Source of the DNA: Lentzea albidocapillata subsp. violacea | GTDB taxonomy: Bacteria; Actinomycetota; Actinomycetes; Mycobacteriales; Pseudonocardiaceae | NCBI RefSeq assembly: GCF_900100275.1 | Contig: NZ_FNET01000022.1 | Location: forward strand, 1-64,000 | DNA: 64,000 nucleotides | Direction: 5' to 3' | Part shown: positions 34,900 through 42,068 of the stretch, piece after piece | How the letters are laid out: every line of letters starts with the position of its first letter | Numbering within the stretch: position 1 is the first letter of the stretch | Program-made: the position numbers and the translations under genes | Notes under the pieces: generated by a model | The model's input: the letters and a program-made list of their open reading frames with translations, nothing else | Database searches by the model: none | What the model was told of the DNA's origin: nothing

Positions 34900-36140
34900 G
34901 GTACGCGCTCGTCCTGCTGCTCCTCCTGCTGTCCCCGGCACCCGCGAAGGCGGACATCGGCGGGTTCACGCTGACCGCCCACGCCGCGCCGGTGTCCGTG
35001 CTGCTGCACACCGACCTGATCCCGGTGCCGGCCGAACCGCAGGGCGAGGTGCACCTCTCCTACACGCAGACGGAACTGGGTTCCGGCCCGATCGGCCGGT
35101 CGGTCGCCAGCTCGCTGTGGCCGGGCGCGGCCGTCGGCACCGGCCTGCCCCAGCTGCTCGGCTTCGCCTACCCGGTGCAGGCCAACGCGGCACACCCCGG
35201 TGGCCCGGCGGACGAGTCGAAGCCGGGCATGAAGGCCACCGCCGGAGCCGCGAAGGCCGAGTCCCACGCGGGCGCGAAGCAGGAGGTGCCGTTCCTGCTG
35301 ACCGCGGACGGCCTGTCGTCGAGCAGCGTCAGCTCGGCCGGCGCGTCCGAGGCCCGCTCGACCGCCGTCACGTCCGCGCAGACGATCTCACTGCTGGCGG
35401 GCCTGGTCGTGTTGTCGGGCGTGAAGTTCGAGTCGGTCGCCGTGAGCGACGGCAGCAAGGGGAGCGGCACCAGCACGTTCTCGATCGCCGAGTTCACCGT
35501 GCTGGGCCAGAAGTTCCCGGTCAAGGCGCCGGACGCGCCGCCGGACGGACTGCTGAAGGCGTTGGAACCGCTGGGGATCACCCTCACCTGGCCCACGGCC
35601 GCGACGAAGCTCGAAGGCGCGGCGGCGACGTCCTCCAGCCGCGGCCTCACGCTGACCGTCGACGTGCTGGCGTTGCGCACCAAGCTCGGTCTCGGCGGGA
35701 TCCTGGACGGCGTCCTGGCCCCGTTGCTGCCCAAGGAACTCGTGCCGCTGCTCAACCCGCTGCGCAAGATGGTGGTGGTCGTCGGCGACACCGAGGCCGT
35801 CGCAAACGCTTCCGCCTCAGCACCTCTGACACCGCCGGACGCACCCGCCCCGATCATGCCCGTGGTGCCGCCCGCCGCCGACACCTCGCCACCGGCACTG
35901 GGCGCGCCTCCGGTCGCGGGCGTGACGCCGCCCAGGACGGTCACACCGGTCGCGTCCGCCCGCGCCAAACCCCGTTCGCTGCTCGACTTCCCCGGCGTAC
36001 CGGCACTGCTGGTGCTCACCGGTCTCGGGGTCGCGGCGGCGGGAGCGTTCGGCATGAAGTCGTTCGGCACCTTCCTGCTGGGCGGCGCCCCCTGTCCCTC
36101 CGGACACCCGACCGGTGTCCCCGACCTCCGCAACGGGTGA
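34896..36140 (+). CDS. Secreted, C-terminally anchored protein of unknown function in the transporter operon
   Basis: 414 residues, not recognised as a named family. Signal peptide 1-19 (MRYALVLLLLLLSPAPAKA). The Ala/Ser-rich ectodomain has segments GGFTLTAHAAPVSVLLHTDL, GLPQLLGFAYPVQANAAHPG and SIAEFTVLGQKFPVKAPDAP. A Pro/Val-rich stalk (about 305-360) leads to one C-terminal transmembrane helix (FPGVPALLVLTGLGVAAAG). GGAGG precedes the ATG, which overlaps the LivF stop. Its tight coupling to the importer suggests an extracytoplasmic accessory, perhaps for ligand capture at the cell envelope; this is inference. Confidence 0.75.
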   Translation: MRYALVLLLLLLSPAPAKADIGGFTLTAHAAPVSVLLHTDLIPVPAEPQGEVHLSYTQTELGSGPIGRSVASSLWPGAAVGTGLPQLLGFAYPVQANAAHPGGPADESKPGMKATAGAAKAESHAGAKQEVPFLLTADGLSSSSVSSAGASEARSTAVTSAQTISLLAGLVVLSGVKFESVAVSDGSKGSGTSTFSIAEFTVLGQKFPVKAPDAPPDGLLKALEPLGITLTWPTAATKLEGAAATSSSRGLTLTVDVLALRTKLGLGGILDGVLAPLLPKELVPLLNPLRKMVVVVGDTEAVANASASAPLTPPDAPAPIMPVVPPAADTSPPALGAPPVAGVTPPRTVTPVASARAKPRSLLDFPGVPALLVLTGLGVAAAGAFGMKSFGTFLLGGAPCPSGHPTGVPDLRNG

Positions 36141-36143
36141 GCG

Positions 36144-36464
36144 ATGACGATCCAGGACCGGCGCCGCGCACGGATGCGCAGCGGACTCGGGCTCGTGGGC
36201 ACGATGCTGATGACGGCGGGGATCGCGGCGATCCTCTTCGCCTGGTGGGGCGTCGCGCACACCGGCTACACCTTCGAGCAGATCCCGTACGTCGTGTCGG
36301 GCGGCATCCTGGGTGTCGGGCTGATCGGCGTCGGCGGGTTCCTCTACTTCGGATCGTGGCTGACGAAGCTCGTGGAGGAGCAGCGGCAGACCACCTACGC
36401 CCTGCTGCAACTGCTGGAGGAGCGCGATCGCGATGGCGCGGAGCGTTCTCCCGCCGGGCTCTGA
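36144..36464 (+). CDS. Small membrane protein, last gene of the transporter operon
   Basis: 106 residues with two transmembrane helices (LGLVGTMLMTAGIAAILFAW and YVVSGGILGVGLIGVGGFLY), a basic N-terminus and a cytoplasmic C-terminal amphipathic helix rich in Glu/Gln/Arg (VEEQRQTTYALLQLLEERD). It begins 3 bp after the stop of the anchored protein gene. No family assignment is made. Together the two proteins look like a specialised envelope module added to a Liv-type importer. Confidence 0.7.
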   Translation: MTIQDRRRARMRSGLGLVGTMLMTAGIAAILFAWWGVAHTGYTFEQIPYVVSGGILGVGLIGVGGFLYFGSWLTKLVEEQRQTTYALLQLLEERDRDGAERSPAGL

Positions 36465-36500
36465 CGAGGGCGAACGATGTCCGGTTCATCCCCTTGAACG

Positions 36501-36516
36501 GGTGGTTTAGACCAGT
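36501..36516 (+). promoter_or_regulatory. DasR operator (dre) upstream of the chitinase
   Basis: GGTGGTTTAGACCAGT matches the dre consensus A(C/G)TGGTCTAGACCA(C/G)T at 14 of 16 positions. It lies 45 bp before the chitinase ATG. DasR is the GntR-type repressor of N-acetylglucosamine and chitin genes in actinomycetes. Confidence 0.75.
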
Positions 36517-36561
36517 TAACGTGCCTGCCATCACGTACCCCCTGCGCGTGAATGGAGCACC

Positions 36562-37893
36562 ATGAAGAAATTTCGCTGGCAGATCCTGACCCTCGGCCTG
36601 GCGATAGCCACCGTGGTCGGAGGCGTTGCCGCCGCGCCCGCGAGTGGCGCGTCGGGCGTGACGGCGGCGTTCACCAAGACCTCGGACTGGGGCACCGGCT
36701 ACGAGGCGAAGTACACGATCTCCAACAGCGGCGCGTCCGCGCTCACGTCGTGGACCGTCGAGTTCACGCTGCCGAGCGGGCAGTCGATCGCGTCGCTGTG
36801 GGACGGCAGCTACGGGGCGAACGGCCAGAACATCACCGTCCGCAACACCTGGAACGGCAGCGTGCCCGTCGGCGGCTCGGTGAGCTTCGGCTTCACCGTC
36901 AAGGGCTCCGGCGCGAGCCCGTCCGGCTGCAAAGTCAACGGCGGTTCGTGCGACGGCACCGGCAACCCGCCGACGACGACCACGACCACCACGACCACGA
37001 CGTCGAACCCGCCGTTGCCCGGCACCGGCCGCGGCGCGCCCTACCTGTACCTGGGCTGGGGCAACCCGCAGAGCGCCACGCAGGTCATGAGCCAGACCGG
37101 CGTCAAGTGGTTCACCCTCGCGTTCATCCTGTCCAGCGGCGGGTGCACCCCGTCGTGGGACGGCCAGCGCCCGCTCACCGGTGGCGCGGACCAGCAGGCG
37201 ATCAACGCCATCCGCGCGGCCGGCGGTGACATCGTGCCGTCGTTCGGTGGCTGGAGCGGCAACAAGCTCGGCCCGAACTGCTCGACCCCCGAGGCACTGG
37301 CCGGCGCGTACCAGCAGGTGATCAGCGCCTACGGGCTCAAGGCGATCGACATCGACATCGAGAACACCGACGAGTTCGAGAACGCCGTCGTGCAGGACCG
37401 GATCCTGGGCGCGCTGAAGATCGTGAAGCAGAACAACCCCGGCCTGCAGACGATCGTCACCATCGGCACCTCGAAGACCGGTCCCGAGTTCTGGGGCAAC
37501 CGGCTCATCGACCAGGCCAAGGCGCTGAACGCGAACATCGACGTGTTCACGCTGATGCCGTTCAACTTCGGCAGCGCCAACATCCGCACCGACACCATCA
37601 ACGCGGCCACGGGGCTGAAGAACAAGCTCAGGTCGACCTTCGGCTGGAGCGACGCCGAGGCGTTCCAGCACGTCGGCATCTCGGGCATGAACGGCCTGTC
37701 GGACCAGCGCGAGCTGACCACGGTCGACGACTGGACCGCCATCCGTGACTGGTCGAAGTCCAACGGCCTCGGGCGACTGGCCTTCTGGTCGGTCAACCGC
37801 GACCGCGGTGGCTGCGACGGCCAGGTGGCCGCGCACTGCTCCGGCATCCAGCAGTCCGAGCTCGCGTTCACGAAGATCACCGCAGGTTTCTAG
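36562..37893 (+). CDS. Secreted chitinase, CBM2 plus GH18
   Basis: 443 residues. Signal peptide about 1-30. The CBM2-type carbohydrate-binding module spans about 33-131 (TSWTVEFTLPSGQ, VTVRNTW-like strand, C123 and C130). A Thr-rich linker (137-147) is followed by a GH18 domain (about 157-443). The catalytic motif is AIDIDIE with Asp263, Asp265 and acid Glu267; the initial DG of the usual DGxDxDxE is replaced by LK. NGLSDQRELTTVDDW and GLGRLAFWSVNRDRGG resemble streptomycete ChiC/ChiD-like family A enzymes. GGAG and a DasR box lie upstream. The TAG stop is also the first three bases of a MITE-like element. Confidence 0.93.
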   Translation: MKKFRWQILTLGLAIATVVGGVAAAPASGASGVTAAFTKTSDWGTGYEAKYTISNSGASALTSWTVEFTLPSGQSIASLWDGSYGANGQNITVRNTWNGSVPVGGSVSFGFTVKGSGASPSGCKVNGGSCDGTGNPPTTTTTTTTTTSNPPLPGTGRGAPYLYLGWGNPQSATQVMSQTGVKWFTLAFILSSGGCTPSWDGQRPLTGGADQQAINAIRAAGGDIVPSFGGWSGNKLGPNCSTPEALAGAYQQVISAYGLKAIDIDIENTDEFENAVVQDRILGALKIVKQNNPGLQTIVTIGTSKTGPEFWGNRLIDQAKALNANIDVFTLMPFNFGSANIRTDTINAATGLKNKLRSTFGWSDAEAFQHVGISGMNGLSDQRELTTVDDWTAIRDWSKSNGLGRLAFWSVNRDRGGCDGQVAAHCSGIQQSELAFTKITAGF

Positions 37894-38000
37894 TGGTGCG
37901 GCCCGGAAGGTTGCCGGGCGAATTCGCGGTCAGACGGGCGCATCGTGAGGTGTCCTGCTGAGCGTGAATTACCCAGCCGACCTTCCGGGTCGCACCACTA
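37891..38000. mobile_element. MITE-like element, copy 2 (110 bp)
   Basis: Begins TAGTGGTGCGGCCCGGAAGG and ends with the near-complement CCTTCCGGGTCGCACCACTA, with TA at both ends. It shares with copy 1 the core blocks 37921-37950 and 37954-37971 and almost the same arm lengths (29-30 bp), but the arm sequences differ while still pairing. The flanks reconstruct an empty site TTC-TA-GGCG in which TAG is the chitinase stop. The element separates the stop from the native terminator at 38010. No coding capacity. Confidence 0.75.
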
Positions 38001-38009
38001 GGCGACTAC

Positions 38010-38048
38010 AGGCCGTCAGCGCCATTTATTCGGTGGCGCTGGCGGCCT
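38010..38048 (+). terminator. Chitinase terminator displaced by the MITE-like element
   Basis: Arms 38010-38024 and 38034-38048 (AGGCCGTCAGCGCCA with TGGCGCTGGCGGCCT) pair at 14 of 15 positions plus one G-T wobble, with a 9 nt loop. Without the element the hairpin would start 17 bp after the chitinase stop. Confidence 0.75.
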
Positions 38049-38155
38049 AGTCTTGTCCCATGCGACGACGACATTGATCTTCAACTGATCTATCCCGAAC
38101 CGCGACGGCGTGGGCATGGTGTTCGCACCTCATCCCGATCTACGCGCTGTACGCG

Positions 38156-39175
38156 TTGCTCTTCGCCGACAGCGGGCTGTCGGACGCCTCCATCTCGGTG
38201 CTGCTCGCGATCTGGTCGCTGACCTCGGTCGTGTTCGAGGTGCCGTCGGGTGCGCTTGCGGACCGCTTCTCGCGGCGAGGCTGCCTGGTCGCTTCCGGTG
38301 TGCTGCAAGCCTTCGGGTACGCGGCCTGGGTGCTGTTCCCGTCGTTCTGGGGATTCGCGGCCGGCTTCGTACTGTGGGGCTTGGGCGGCACGCTGCAGTC
38401 CGGTGCCTTCGAGGCCCTGCTCTACGACGGGTTGGCGGCCAACGGCGACGAGGACCTGTACGGCCGGCTCAACGCCCGCGTCGACACCATCGAGCTGATC
38501 GCCCAGGTTCCGGTCGCGGTCATCGCCACGGCGTTGTTCTCCTTCGGTGGCTATGAGCTGGCGGGCTGGGTGTCGGTCGCGATGTGCCTCGCGTCGGCGG
38601 TGATCGCGTTGCGGTTCCCGGAACCCGAACGCGACGACGAGGACGACGACGAACTCGGGTACCTCGCGACGCTGACGACCGGCCTGCGCGCGTCCGTGCC
38701 GATCAAACGTGCCGTGCTCGCGGTGGCCCTGGTGTACGCGATCGACGCGTTCGAGGAGTACTTCACACTGCTGGCGCAGGACTGGAGCGTGCCGACGGTG
38801 TGGGTGCCGATGGCGACGATCGGCGTGCCGCTGATGGGCGCCGCCGGTGCCTCGCTCGCCGGCCGGTTGCCGTTCCGTGGCTGGGCGCTGTTCGCCTCGG
38901 GTGCGTTGCTGATCGTGGCGGCGCTGCTGGCCGTACCGCTCGCGATCATCCTGTTGGGACTGTTCTACGGCCTGTACCGGTTCGTGCTGGTGCACGTGGA
39001 GACCGAGCTCCAGCACCGGATCGAGTCTGATGCCCGCGCGACGGTCACGTCCGTGGCGTCGATCGGGGCGGAGTTCGTGGCGTTCGCGGTCTACGCACTG
39101 TGGGTGCTCGGATCCGCGGTGGCGATCGGCGTGATGGTCCTGGTGGTGGCGCTGGTGATCCGGCGTCGTCAGTAA
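38156..39175 (+). CDS. MFS transporter with disrupted 5' end
   Basis: From the first possible TTG the frame gives 339 residues and about ten to eleven helices. The typical first loop of the family is ADRFSRR after VLLAIWSLTSVVFEVPSGAL. Homology-like sequence begins upstream of TTG 38156 (HLIPIYALYALLFADSG), but no ATG or GTG is in frame before a stop at 38075. ATG 38060 is in frame yet stops after five codons. A good start exists in another frame (GTG 38110, ATG 38116) and would fuse to this frame if one base were removed near 38128-38132. A frameshift, sequencing error or decaying gene is likely. Substrate unknown. Confidence 0.6.
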   Translation: MLFADSGLSDASISVLLAIWSLTSVVFEVPSGALADRFSRRGCLVASGVLQAFGYAAWVLFPSFWGFAAGFVLWGLGGTLQSGAFEALLYDGLAANGDEDLYGRLNARVDTIELIAQVPVAVIATALFSFGGYELAGWVSVAMCLASAVIALRFPEPERDDEDDDELGYLATLTTGLRASVPIKRAVLAVALVYAIDAFEEYFTLLAQDWSVPTVWVPMATIGVPLMGAAGASLAGRLPFRGWALFASGALLIVAALLAVPLAIILLGLFYGLYRFVLVHVETELQHRIESDARATVTSVASIGAEFVAFAVYALWVLGSAVAIGVMVLVVALVIRRRQ

Positions 39176-40125
39176 GGGAGAGCGCGCTTCGGGCGGCGTT
39201 CGTCGTTGGTCTCGCGGTATTCCTCGATCGCGAGCGCCACGTCGAACGCCGTCCGCGTCTTCTCCAGCGCGGGCAGGTAGTGCACGCCGCGGGCCAGCGC
39301 GTCGAGGTCGACGCTGAAGTACACGCCCATCAACGGGTTCACGAACAGTTCGCTGCCCTCGGTGCGCCTGGTGAACTGCACGTTCCCGAACTCGCCCCGG
39401 AGCGAGGCCGCGATCTGGCCGTTCACGATGCTCGGTGACAACGGCGTCGCGTCCTGCGCCTGCTGGACGGCGGTCGTGTAGGCGCGGGCCTCGAAGCTGT
39501 CCGACGGGATCGACAACGCGCCGAGGTACGCGCCCTGCTTGTCCAGCGCCGCCAGGTTCTCCAGCACGTGCGCGTGGCACACGCCGTGGTGCGCGTCGAT
39601 GCCGAATCCCAGGCTGGTCACGATCTTCACCACCCCGTCGATGCCCGCGGCCGCGGCAAGGCTCGTCATGTCCTCGGTCGGCGTGCCGAGGTGCTGTTCG
39701 TCGCCGCGCAGCAGGATGTCCGTGCCGCCGTCGACGAGCACGACCGCGTCGATGGAGTGCTTCTCGATGATCGTGCGGTACGCCCTGCGCAACGGCCGCA
39801 CACCTGTGCGCGGGAACGCGTAGACGGTGTCGCCGAGGAACCGCGCGAGCTCGCGTTCGGGGAAGTACGCGTCCTCGCCGGAGGTCTCCGGTGCGACGGC
39901 GGCGAGTCCGGGCTCGAGCCACGCGCCGAGGTCGAGGCGCTCCAGGTCGCTGAAGCTGAGGCTGGCGTAGTGCACCCGCTTGCCCTGCCCGCGCAGCGCG
40001 ACGCCGAGCGGGATGCCCGCGAACACGTCGAATCCCCCGCCCGCTCCCGCGATCAGGACGTTCTGTGCGTCGTGGAGTCTGGCGAAGAGCGGCGGTGTGG
40101 CAAGGCTGAACACACCGCCGACCAT
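39169..40125 (-). CDS. DUF1152 protein
   Basis: 318 residues, soluble. The N-terminus carries a glycine-rich nucleotide-type loop (NVLIAGAGGGFDVFAGIPLG). Other DUF1152 features are VVLVDGGTDILLRGDEQHLG, GIDAHHGVCHAHVLENLAAL and NPLMGVYFSVDLDALARGV. The family is found scattered in bacteria and archaea with no assigned function; the fold hints at a Rossmann-like binding protein. It overlaps the convergent MFS gene by 7 bp. Confidence 0.85.
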   Translation of the reverse strand: MVGGVFSLATPPLFARLHDAQNVLIAGAGGGFDVFAGIPLGVALRGQGKRVHYASLSFSDLERLDLGAWLEPGLAAVAPETSGEDAYFPERELARFLGDTVYAFPRTGVRPLRRAYRTIIEKHSIDAVVLVDGGTDILLRGDEQHLGTPTEDMTSLAAAAGIDGVVKIVTSLGFGIDAHHGVCHAHVLENLAALDKQGAYLGALSIPSDSFEARAYTTAVQQAQDATPLSPSIVNGQIAASLRGEFGNVQFTRRTEGSELFVNPLMGVYFSVDLDALARGVHYLPALEKTRTAFDVALAIEEYRETNDERRPKRALPY

Positions 40126-40219
40126 AGCTTTTCGACGTCCCGGGGCTGCCGACTTTCACCGCCAGGCCCCCGCCTCGTCGGCCGCGACCGCCAGCGCGAC
40201 CATCCCGGCCGGTTCGAGG

Positions 40220-41020
40220 TCACCGGCCGTGAACACGCCGATCTGCACGGCGTCCAGTGTCCTCCAGGAACTCCGCGAAGGTGCGCAGCCCGGGGTGCAG
40301 AGAGCGCAGGGCCTCGATGTCGACGTCCGGTTCGGCGTCGCTGGTGAACACCTTCCGCAGTTCCGGATCGTCCACCTGGAACTGTTCGTACTCCAGACCC
40401 ATCAACCCGGCGATCTCCACAGGCGTCAGCAGGTCCCCGGCGAGCGTCAGCGACGAGCCGATGAACCGGTCGGGATCGGCGATGACCCGCGCGGCGATCG
40501 CGCCGATGTCGTCCACCGCGACCAGGTGGTAGCGGACCGACGGGTGCAGCAGGTGGGTGAGCTTGGGCAGGCCGGGCGCGTACAGGCCGTCCATGAACGT
40601 CGTCGGCCGCAGCACGGTCGCGGGCAGGCCGATGTCCGCGATGTGCCGCTCGACCTCCCACTTGCTGTCGAACGACGCGACGCCGGTCTCCTCGACGGCC
40701 TCCACCAGCGACGCGTAGACGAGGTGCGCGACGCCGGCGGCCAGCGCGGCGTCGGCGACGTTGCGACCCCAGCGGGTCTCCGTGGCGGGGGAGTAGCCCT
40801 GCGGCGCGCGGGGGTCGTGCGGCGCGGGTTGCACGCTGAACACCGCGTCGGCACCGGAGAAGGCCTGCGCGAGCGACTCCGGTGAGTCCTGGTCGGCCAC
40901 CGTGCCGCCGGGAACCTCGGGGTTGCGGGTCACCGCGCGGACGTCCCAGCCCGCCGCGACGAGGTGCCGGGCGACGGCACCGCCCTGCTTGCCGGTCGCT
41001 CCGAGCACCGCCGCGATCAT
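40220..41020 (-). CDS. NmrA-like NAD(P)-binding protein
   Basis: 266 residues, atypical SDR. The dinucleotide loop is AAVLGATGKQGGAVARHLVAAG, followed by VRAVTRNPEVPGG, VYASLVEAVEE and TVLRPTTFMDGL. NmrA-like proteins either sense the NADP redox state or act as reductases; the missing catalytic YxxxK at the usual place favours a binding or sensor role. GGAGG is 4 nt before the ATG. The 143 bp gap to the divergent BASS transporter gene may hold both promoters. Confidence 0.88.
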   Translation of the reverse strand: MIAAVLGATGKQGGAVARHLVAAGWDVRAVTRNPEVPGGTVADQDSPESLAQAFSGADAVFSVQPAPHDPRAPQGYSPATETRWGRNVADAALAAGVAHLVYASLVEAVEETGVASFDSKWEVERHIADIGLPATVLRPTTFMDGLYAPGLPKLTHLLHPSVRYHLVAVDDIGAIAARVIADPDRFIGSSLTLAGDLLTPVEIAGLMGLEYEQFQVDDPELRKVFTSDAEPDVDIEALRSLHPGLRTFAEFLEDTGRRADRRVHGR

Positions 41021-41163
41021 TCTTCCTCCAGAAGGTTTTCTACAGGACTATCACGGATCCGGGTTGCGGTGCCGCCACCTGGCCTATTCCATCAGCCCAG
41101 GGGTAACGCCAGGATCTTCCGAACAGATCACACTGGACAAGCTGGACATCCGCGGAGGCCACC

Positions 41164-42018
41164 GTGCTAGTCGTACAGATCTTCCTGCCGCTGGCACTGG
41201 GCCTGGTGATGTTCGGACTCGGTCTCACCCTCACGGTCGCGGACTTCGCCAGGGTCGCGAAGTACCCCAAGGCCGCGGTCATCGCGCTCACCTGCCAGGT
41301 GATCGTCCTGCCCGCGGTCTGCCTCGGCCTGGTGCTCGCGTTCGGGCTCAAGGGCGTGCTCGCGGTCGGCATGATGCTGCTCGTCGCGTCGCCGGGCGGC
41401 ACGTCGGCGAACCTCTTCAGCCACCTCGCCGGCGGGGACGTCGCGCTCAACATCACGCTCACCGCGATCAACTCGGTGCTCGCGGTGTTCACGTTGCCGT
41501 TGGTGGTCGGCCTGAGCATGGCGCACTTCATGGCGGACAACGCCGAGGTCGGGCTGCAGCCCGCGAAGTTCGTGCAGGTCTTCGCGATCGTGCTGGTGCC
41601 GGTGGCGATCGGCATGGTGGTGCGGCGCAGGTTCGAGGCGTGGGCGCTGAAGATGAACGACCCGGTGCGCATCGCGTCCGTCGTGGTGCTGGTGCTCGTC
41701 ATCATCGCCGCGATCGCGCAGGCCTACCAGCAGCTGATCGACAACATCGGGACGCTCGGCCCGGCGGCGTTGCTGCTGAGCATCTTCAGCCTGCTGATCG
41801 GCTACTACGTGCCCAAGGCGTTCAACGTGGAGCGCAAGCAGGCGATCGCCAGCGCGATGGAGATCGGCATCCACAACGCCACGATCGCGATCACGCTGGC
41901 GCTGACCGTGCTCAACGACGAGACGATGGCGATCCCGTCCGCCGTGTACGGCGTGCTGATGTACCTGCCGGCGGCGGTGGCGGCACGGTTGTTGTCGCGG
42001 AACAAAGCCGTGGTCTGA
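41164..42018 (+). CDS. Bile acid:sodium symporter (BASS) family transporter
   Basis: 284 residues, about nine to ten helices. Family motifs are MFGLGLTLTVADFARVAKYP, VASPGGTSANLFSHLAGGDV (first crossover region) and MEIGIHNATIAITLAL (second crossover, with the conserved E and N). BASS transporters carry bile acids, pantoate, pyruvate or other organic anions with sodium. GGAGG lies 6 nt before GTG 41164. It is divergent from the NmrA-like gene and ends in a terminator hairpin. Confidence 0.92.
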   Translation: MLVVQIFLPLALGLVMFGLGLTLTVADFARVAKYPKAAVIALTCQVIVLPAVCLGLVLAFGLKGVLAVGMMLLVASPGGTSANLFSHLAGGDVALNITLTAINSVLAVFTLPLVVGLSMAHFMADNAEVGLQPAKFVQVFAIVLVPVAIGMVVRRRFEAWALKMNDPVRIASVVVLVLVIIAAIAQAYQQLIDNIGTLGPAALLLSIFSLLIGYYVPKAFNVERKQAIASAMEIGIHNATIAITLALTVLNDETMAIPSAVYGVLMYLPAAVAARLLSRNKAVV

Positions 42019-42033
42019 AGCGGTGACCAAGCA

Positions 42034-42062
42034 GGTCGCACCGGCGGATCACCGGTGCGACC
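42034..42062. terminator. Bidirectional hairpin terminator
   Basis: GGTCGCACCGG (42034-42044) and CCGGTGCGACC (42052-42062) form a perfect 11 bp stem with a 7 nt loop between the convergent BASS (stop 42018) and M28 peptidase (stop 42069) genes. Confidence 0.85.
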
Positions 42063-42068
42063 TCTGGT

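Noticed and set aside
36960-37010. Imperfect trinucleotide repeat as a structural DNA element
   Set aside because: It encodes the Thr-rich linker between CBM2 and GH18 in the chitinase.
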